From an uncultured Eggerthellaceae bacterium (GTDB lineage Bacteria; Actinomycetota; Coriobacteriia; Coriobacteriales; Eggerthellaceae): 18,438 bases of DNA. The notes beneath the pieces were generated by a model. The model ran no database searches, was not told where the DNA came from, and saw nothing but the letters and a program-made list of their open reading frames with translations. Position 1 is the stretch's first letter. The number at the start of each line of letters is the position of its first letter. The stretch is taken from positions 1-18,438 of the forward strand of contig CASTMW010000018.1 in the NCBI GenBank assembly GCA_949450265.1, written 5' to 3'. Both the position numbers and the translations under genes were made by a program. This document shows, piece by piece, positions 15,211 to 18,438 of this stretch.

Positions 15211-16208
15211 GCAATTATCTGGGCATAGACATCGGATCCATCTCCACGAAGGGCGTCATCATCGACGAGGACCGCACCATTGTGGCGCGGTCGTATCTGT
15301 GGACCGAGGGCAACCCGGCGCAGGCGGCTAAGCGCGTGATGGCCGAGCTGGCCGATCAACTGCTGCCTGGTACGGCGGTGGTGGGCGCGGGCACCACGGG
15401 CAGCGCGCGGCGGCTGGTGGGCGCCATGATCGGTGCCAGTGTGGTGAAGAACGAGATCACCGCGCATGCGGTGGGCACCACGTGGCTGCACCCCGACGTG
15501 CGCACCATCCTTGAGATCGGCGGCCAGGATTCCAAGATCATCTGCGTGGATGGCGGCATTGCGGTTGACTACGCCATGAACACGCTGTGCGCGGCGGGCA
15601 CCGGTTCGTTCCTGTCCAGCCAGGCGCATCGTTTGGGCGTAGAGGTGGAAGAGTTTGGGCCCATCGCGCTGACCTCGAAGAAGCCCGCCAACATCGCCGC
15701 GCGGTGCACCGTGTTCGCCGAGAGCGACCTGGTGCATAAGATCCAGGTGGGGTACGCGCGCGAGGACATCATCGCGGGGCTGTGCCATGCGGTGGCCAGC
15801 AACTACCTGAACAACGTGGGCAAGGGCAAGAAGATCCAGGCGCCCGTGGTGTTCCAGGGCGGCGTGTCGAAGAACGTGGGCGTGGTGGATGCGTTCGAGC
15901 GGCTGCTGGACATGCCGGTGGCGGTGGACCCCGACGGGCACCTGATGGGCGCGTTCGGCGCGGCGCTGTTGGCGGCCGATGCGGGCCCGGTCAGCGTGGA
16001 TGGTGCGCCGGGCGCGCCGGTGGCCACCGGGCCCTTCGCTTCGGGGCAGTTGGATTTCGAGGCGGCCGAGGATTTCACCTTCACCACCCGCGAAGTGGAA
16101 TGCCAGAAGTGTGCGAACCACTGCGAGATCATTTGCGTCTACCGCGATCGCGACCTGATCGATGCGTGGGGCAACCGGTGCGAGCGCGGCGAGGTGAAGG
16201 TGCCGTAG
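15207..16208 (+). CDS. Acyl-CoA dehydratase activase (HgdC/BadF family ATPase)
   Basis: ASKHA-fold ATPase of 333 residues that binds one [4Fe-4S] cluster at its dimer interface and uses ATP to push electrons into a dehydratase. Phosphate-1 loop DIGSISTKGVI is at 8-18 and GGQDSK at 105-110. C128 in NTLCAAGTGSF and C167 in RCTVFAESD are the predicted cluster ligands. A C-terminal tail has C299, C302, C306, C310 and C325 (CxxCx3Cx3C...C), like the Cys-rich segment joining activase and DUF2229 in large fused homologues. The ATG overlaps the preceding stop as ATGA, so it is coupled to the dehydratase gene. Confidence 0.9.
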   Translation: MSNYLGIDIGSISTKGVIIDEDRTIVARSYLWTEGNPAQAAKRVMAELADQLLPGTAVVGAGTTGSARRLVGAMIGASVVKNEITAHAVGTTWLHPDVRTILEIGGQDSKIICVDGGIAVDYAMNTLCAAGTGSFLSSQAHRLGVEVEEFGPIALTSKKPANIAARCTVFAESDLVHKIQVGYAREDIIAGLCHAVASNYLNNVGKGKKIQAPVVFQGGVSKNVGVVDAFERLLDMPVAVDPDGHLMGAFGAALLAADAGPVSVDGAPGAPVATGPFASGQLDFEAAEDFTFTTREVECQKCANHCEIICVYRDRDLIDAWGNRCERGEVKVP

Positions 16209-16383
16209 TTAGTGGTCGCCCTGCTGCCCTGCTGCCCTTCTGCCCTTCTGCCTTTCTGCCCTGCCGATAAGGTGAGAACATCATGATTTTCGCCCATGAA
16301 ACGAAGGTCTCGTAGCGGTCGCCGCGATTGCTACCCTGACGAAGGCAGCAAGGTTCCGCTGGTAGGGCAAAGGTGCCGTAGTT
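16197..16383. repeat. 14-bp direct repeats flanking 159 bp
   Basis: aaggtgccgtagtt occurs at 16197-16210, where it forms the end and stop codon of the activase gene, and again at 16370-16383. Similarity continues weakly for about nine bases after each copy. The enclosed 159 bp hold an octamer repeat and small hairpins. This may be an insertion with a target duplication or a local tail duplication. Confidence 0.6.
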
Positions 16384-16583
16384 GTTTGTCGCGGTTGTGA
16401 CCGCTTGTTCTGCGCTACGTGCTCGCGCAAGTTCCCTGCGCACTTCGGTTGTCGCGCGCTTTGCGTTCAATCAACAATATCAGCATCTGTCCGGCGGGTG
16501 CCGCTCTGCTTCGCTACTGTATGTTCATGAGGAAGCGAAGCGGGTTGCTCGGCTCGCCTGTATCCTCATGATGGGAGGCAGGC
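16209..16583. other. 375-bp intergenic region between activase and ClC genes
   Basis: No gene was found. Besides the octamer and direct repeats it holds several short dyads: tcatg/catga near 16280-16300, gtagc/gctac near 16313-16334, ccct and cagc pairing with aggg and gctg across 16333-16367, and arms gcttcgct (16508-16515) and agcgaagc (16534-16541) around an 18-base loop just before the ClC gene. The first three could form a structured RNA, but they match no riboswitch known to me, including the fluoride type often found before ClC or crcB genes. No confident promoter was found. Confidence 0.5.
16220..16259. repeat. 8-bp tandem repeat x5
   Basis: Units cctgctgc, cctgctgc, ccttctgc, ccttctgc and ctttctgc follow each other directly after the activase gene. 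It is a degenerate, pyrimidine-rich octanucleotide microsatellite. Confidence 0.8.
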
Positions 16584-18089
16584 ATGGACCGGTTCGATAT
16601 CAAAGAAGCAGGCAAGCATGGTCTGTTCGCGCTGGTGGTGGGCGTTATCAGCGCGATCGCCAGCATCGTGCTCTGCCTGATGGTTGGATGGTCCTACGAT
16701 CTGTTCAGTGCGGCCACGTGGCTCGTGTGGCTGTTGCCGGTATTCGGTGTGGTATCGCTGTTGCTCTACAAATGGTGGCAACTGCGGCTCGATCTGACCA
16801 CCCATCGCGTCATCCAACAGATGCGCGACAACAAGGCCATCAGCCCGCTGTTGGCGCCGGGCATCCTGCTGGGCACATGCCTATCCATCTTGGGCGGCGG
16901 CTCGGTGGGCAAGGAGGCCGGTGCGCTGCAGATCGGTGCCAGCCTGGGCACGCTGGTCTCGCGCCCGTTCAAGCTGCATAGCATCTACAAGAGCAATGCG
17001 GACGAATCCATGGACGGCTATGTGGCCGCCACCGGCATGGCAGCCACGTTTAGCGCGCTGTTCTTCGCGCCGCTGGGTTCGTGCATGTTCGTGCTGGAAC
17101 TCACGCGCTTCCACAAGAACATCACCAAGCATATGGTCACCATCCTTGTGGCGTGCTTCGTGGCGTGGGGTATCGCCAGCATCTTCGGCATAGGCGATGT
17201 CATCGATAAGGTAGCCGTGCCCGACATGGCCTGGACAGTGGTGGGCCAGTGCGTGGTCATCGGTGTGGCGGCGGCGCTGGTGGGCACGCTCTTCGACAGC
17301 GGCATCCATTGGCTGCACGATCTGACCTGGCGCATCAGCCGCAACTACTTCGTTTGGGTCATCGTGGGCGGTTTGCTGTTCGCGGTGCTGGTCACGTTCT
17401 GTGGGTGGGACCATTTCACCGGCAGCGGCGGCAACATCCTAGAGGACGCGCTGCATGGGCGGTTCGGTGCTTGGGACTTCGCCATCAAGGCGCTGCTGAC
17501 CCTGATTTGCCTGGGCTTTTGGTTCAAAGGCGGCGAGATCATGCCGTCGTTCTGCATTGGTGGTCTGCTGGGCGCGTCGTGCAGCTTCCTGACTGGAGGC
17601 GACCCGGCGTTCGGCGCTGCGGTGGGTGTGATGGGCTTCTTCGCCGCGTTCAGCCGCTGCCCGCTGGCGGCGTTTTTGATGGGATGCGAGATATTCGGAT
17701 GGATGTGCGCGCCGTACCTGGCTATCGCCATCTTCGTGGCGTACATGTTCGGCAGCCCGGTCGGCATGTACGGCGACGGGGTGGATCGTCTGATCCGCAC
17801 GCGTTGGGGGCGCAGGCTGTGGAAGACCATGCGCCGCCGTATGAAGGATGAGGCGGCCACTGACGCGCCCATACCGGGCATGGTGGTCACGGCTGAGAAT
17901 GCCGTGCGTGCGGCAAGGCACGTTCTGGAGGACCCGGCGGCCGTTACGCCCCCTGAAGGGGCAGCGCCGCCCAAAGGGGCTGTGCTATCTGGGGGCTCCG
18001 CGCCAAATGGGGGAGCTGCATCATCTGAAGAGGCTGTGTCATCCAAGGGAGTTGCGCCAAGTGAGGAAACAGCACCACCGAAGAAGTAG
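16584..18089 (+). CDS. ClC-family anion channel/transporter with repeat tail
   Basis: Integral membrane protein of 501 residues that probably moves chloride or a similar anion across the cytoplasmic membrane. About ten hydrophobic segments lie between 13 and 390. The second ClC signature is GGGSVGKEAGALQIGASLG at 104-122, with gating glutamate E111; the usual Pro after GREx is Gly here. FKGGEIMPSFCIGGLLG at 314-330 is the third signature in the form used by one bacterial subfamily. No CBS domain follows; instead residues 456-501 are a Pro/Ala/Glu/Lys hexapeptide repeat. ATG 16584 follows GGGAGG (16573-16578) with a 5-base spacer. The repeat-coding DNA continues past the TAG at 18087 in another frame, so the protein may have been truncated by about 84 residues. 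Confidence 0.88.
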   Translation: MDRFDIKEAGKHGLFALVVGVISAIASIVLCLMVGWSYDLFSAATWLVWLLPVFGVVSLLLYKWWQLRLDLTTHRVIQQMRDNKAISPLLAPGILLGTCLSILGGGSVGKEAGALQIGASLGTLVSRPFKLHSIYKSNADESMDGYVAATGMAATFSALFFAPLGSCMFVLELTRFHKNITKHMVTILVACFVAWGIASIFGIGDVIDKVAVPDMAWTVVGQCVVIGVAAALVGTLFDSGIHWLHDLTWRISRNYFVWVIVGGLLFAVLVTFCGWDHFTGSGGNILEDALHGRFGAWDFAIKALLTLICLGFWFKGGEIMPSFCIGGLLGASCSFLTGGDPAFGAAVGVMGFFAAFSRCPLAAFLMGCEIFGWMCAPYLAIAIFVAYMFGSPVGMYGDGVDRLIRTRWGRRLWKTMRRRMKDEAATDAPIPGMVVTAENAVRAARHVLEDPAAVTPPEGAAPPKGAVLSGGSAPNGGAASSEEAVSSKGVAPSEETAPPKK

Positions 18090-18282
18090 TGCCGTGCGGG
18101 GATGTGCACTGTGCGAAATAACTGCATCATCTGAAAGGGCTGTACCACCCGAAGGGGCACAATCTGAGGGAGTTGTACAGAGGGAGGAAGCGACCCCAAG
18201 AGAGGGAGTTGCGCAGAGGGAGGAAGCTACGCAGAGCGAGGGAACTGCATCGTACGAGGGAGCCGCACCTCCCAAAGATGCT
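17949..18282. repeat. 18-bp-period tandem array, about 19 degenerate units
   Basis: The units resemble ctgaaggggctgcgccac. The first seven to eight are in frame with the ClC gene and encode (P/S)(P/S)(E/K)(G/E)(A/V)(A/V). The array goes on past the TAG at 18087. Two consecutive units there are 17 bases long, each one base short, after which further units read in the +1 frame (SSERAV, PPEGA, QSEGVV, QREEAT and so on) up to 18282. Confidence 0.85.
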
Positions 18283-18339
18283 TTCCTGCGCGGAATCACA
18301 CAGGCATCCCGAAGCGCATCGTTCAAGAAGAGCGTGTAG
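18090..18339 (+). pseudogene. Out-of-frame continuation of the ClC C-terminal tail
   Basis: From about 18115 the frame one base ahead of the ClC frame encodes TASSERAVPPEGAQSEG and similar repeats, then a non-repeat ending DAFLRGITQASRSASFKKSV and a TAG at 18337. Restoring two lost bases near 18087-18110 would join it to the ClC protein as one chain of about 585 residues. It has no ribosome site or start of its own. It could be dead sequence, or be switched on by slippage. Confidence 0.5.
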
Positions 18340-18383
18340 GAGCGTGCGTACGCTGGAGCATCTCGTGCGAAATGCTGGTTCTG

Positions 18384-18438
18384 GACATACAGACATACAG
18401 ACATACAGACATACAGACATACAGACATACAGACATAC
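18384..18438. repeat. Octanucleotide microsatellite gacataca, nearly 7 copies, cut by window end
   Basis: Perfect 8-bp units fill the last 55 bases and run off the edge. Eight is not a multiple of three, so copy-number change would shift frame if it lies in a gene. The minus strand places an ATG in every unit. The 44 bases before it (18340-18383) hold only small dyads such as agcgt/acgct. Confidence 0.9.

Noticed and set aside
16261..16380. Possible SRP RNA or fluoride riboswitch before the ClC gene
   Set aside because: The gaaggcagc stretch only loosely recalls the SRP apical loop, and the fluoride consensus (GGNGAUGG and CUGAUG parts) is absent. The segment lies 200 bp or more from the ClC start.
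18039..18428. Minus-strand frame starting in the octamer repeat and crossing the ClC tail array
   Set aside because: It consists almost wholly of translated repeats (SVCLYV and SLGxA types), has no ribosome site and overlaps the ClC end. A gene beyond the window could still use the octamer.
17949..18438. CRISPR array
   Set aside because: Repeats of 18 and 8 bp follow each other directly with no unique spacers, and no cas gene is present.

Overview
The window is GC-rich, densely coded bacterial chromosome. The combination of FabK as the only enoyl-ACP reductase, a fused AccD-AccA carboxyltransferase, a 2-hydroxyacyl-CoA dehydratase/activase set, and many GTG/TTG starts fits an anaerobic, gut-type actinobacterium of the Coriobacteriia (Eggerthellaceae-like). 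That placement is inferred from gene content and protein style; no 16S rRNA, tRNA or other RNA gene was recognised here. No plasmid, phage, insertion sequence or CRISPR array was seen.

Layout. (1) 19-3767, plus strand: diaminopimelate decarboxylase (lysA), a 317-bp repeat- and dyad-rich gap, a HAD phosphatase that looks leaderless, and a CmpB-type (PF06541) membrane protein. (2) 3929-8971, minus strand: fabG-fabF-fabZ-accDA with overlapping or nearly touching ends. (3) 9161-11940, plus strand: acpP-fabK-fabD-def, divergent from block 2 across a short AT-rich promoter region. Blocks 2 and 3 together supply most of a type II fatty-acid synthase: malonyl-CoA carboxyltransferase, malonyl transfer to ACP, condensation, ketoreduction, dehydration and enoyl reduction. 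FabH, AccB and AccC are not in the window. (4) 11963-12817, minus strand: a DUF2064 glycosyltransferase-like protein. (5) 12885-16208, plus strand: a tight three-gene operon (DUF2229 protein, HgdB-like dehydratase subunit, HgdC-like ATPase activase) predicted to be an ATP-driven low-potential iron-sulfur reductase of unknown substrate. (6) 16584-18089, plus strand: a ClC-family anion channel or transporter with a low-complexity tail, followed by an octanucleotide repeat that runs off the window.

Main points for a second look. The AccDA fusion has an N-terminal domain resembling a degenerate biotin-carboxylase N-domain, with no ATP-grasp domain after it. The deformylase homologue in the FAS operon has HGIDH instead of the HExxH metal/catalytic motif. 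Degenerate tandem repeats with an exact 18-bp (six-codon) period occur at four unrelated loci, and the ClC tail repeat continues past its stop codon in another frame, which points to a recent frameshift. A 19-bp perfect inverted repeat with a competing internal pairing partner separates fabK from fabD. The DUF2229/dehydratase pair looks like two paralogous halves, each with three placed cysteines.
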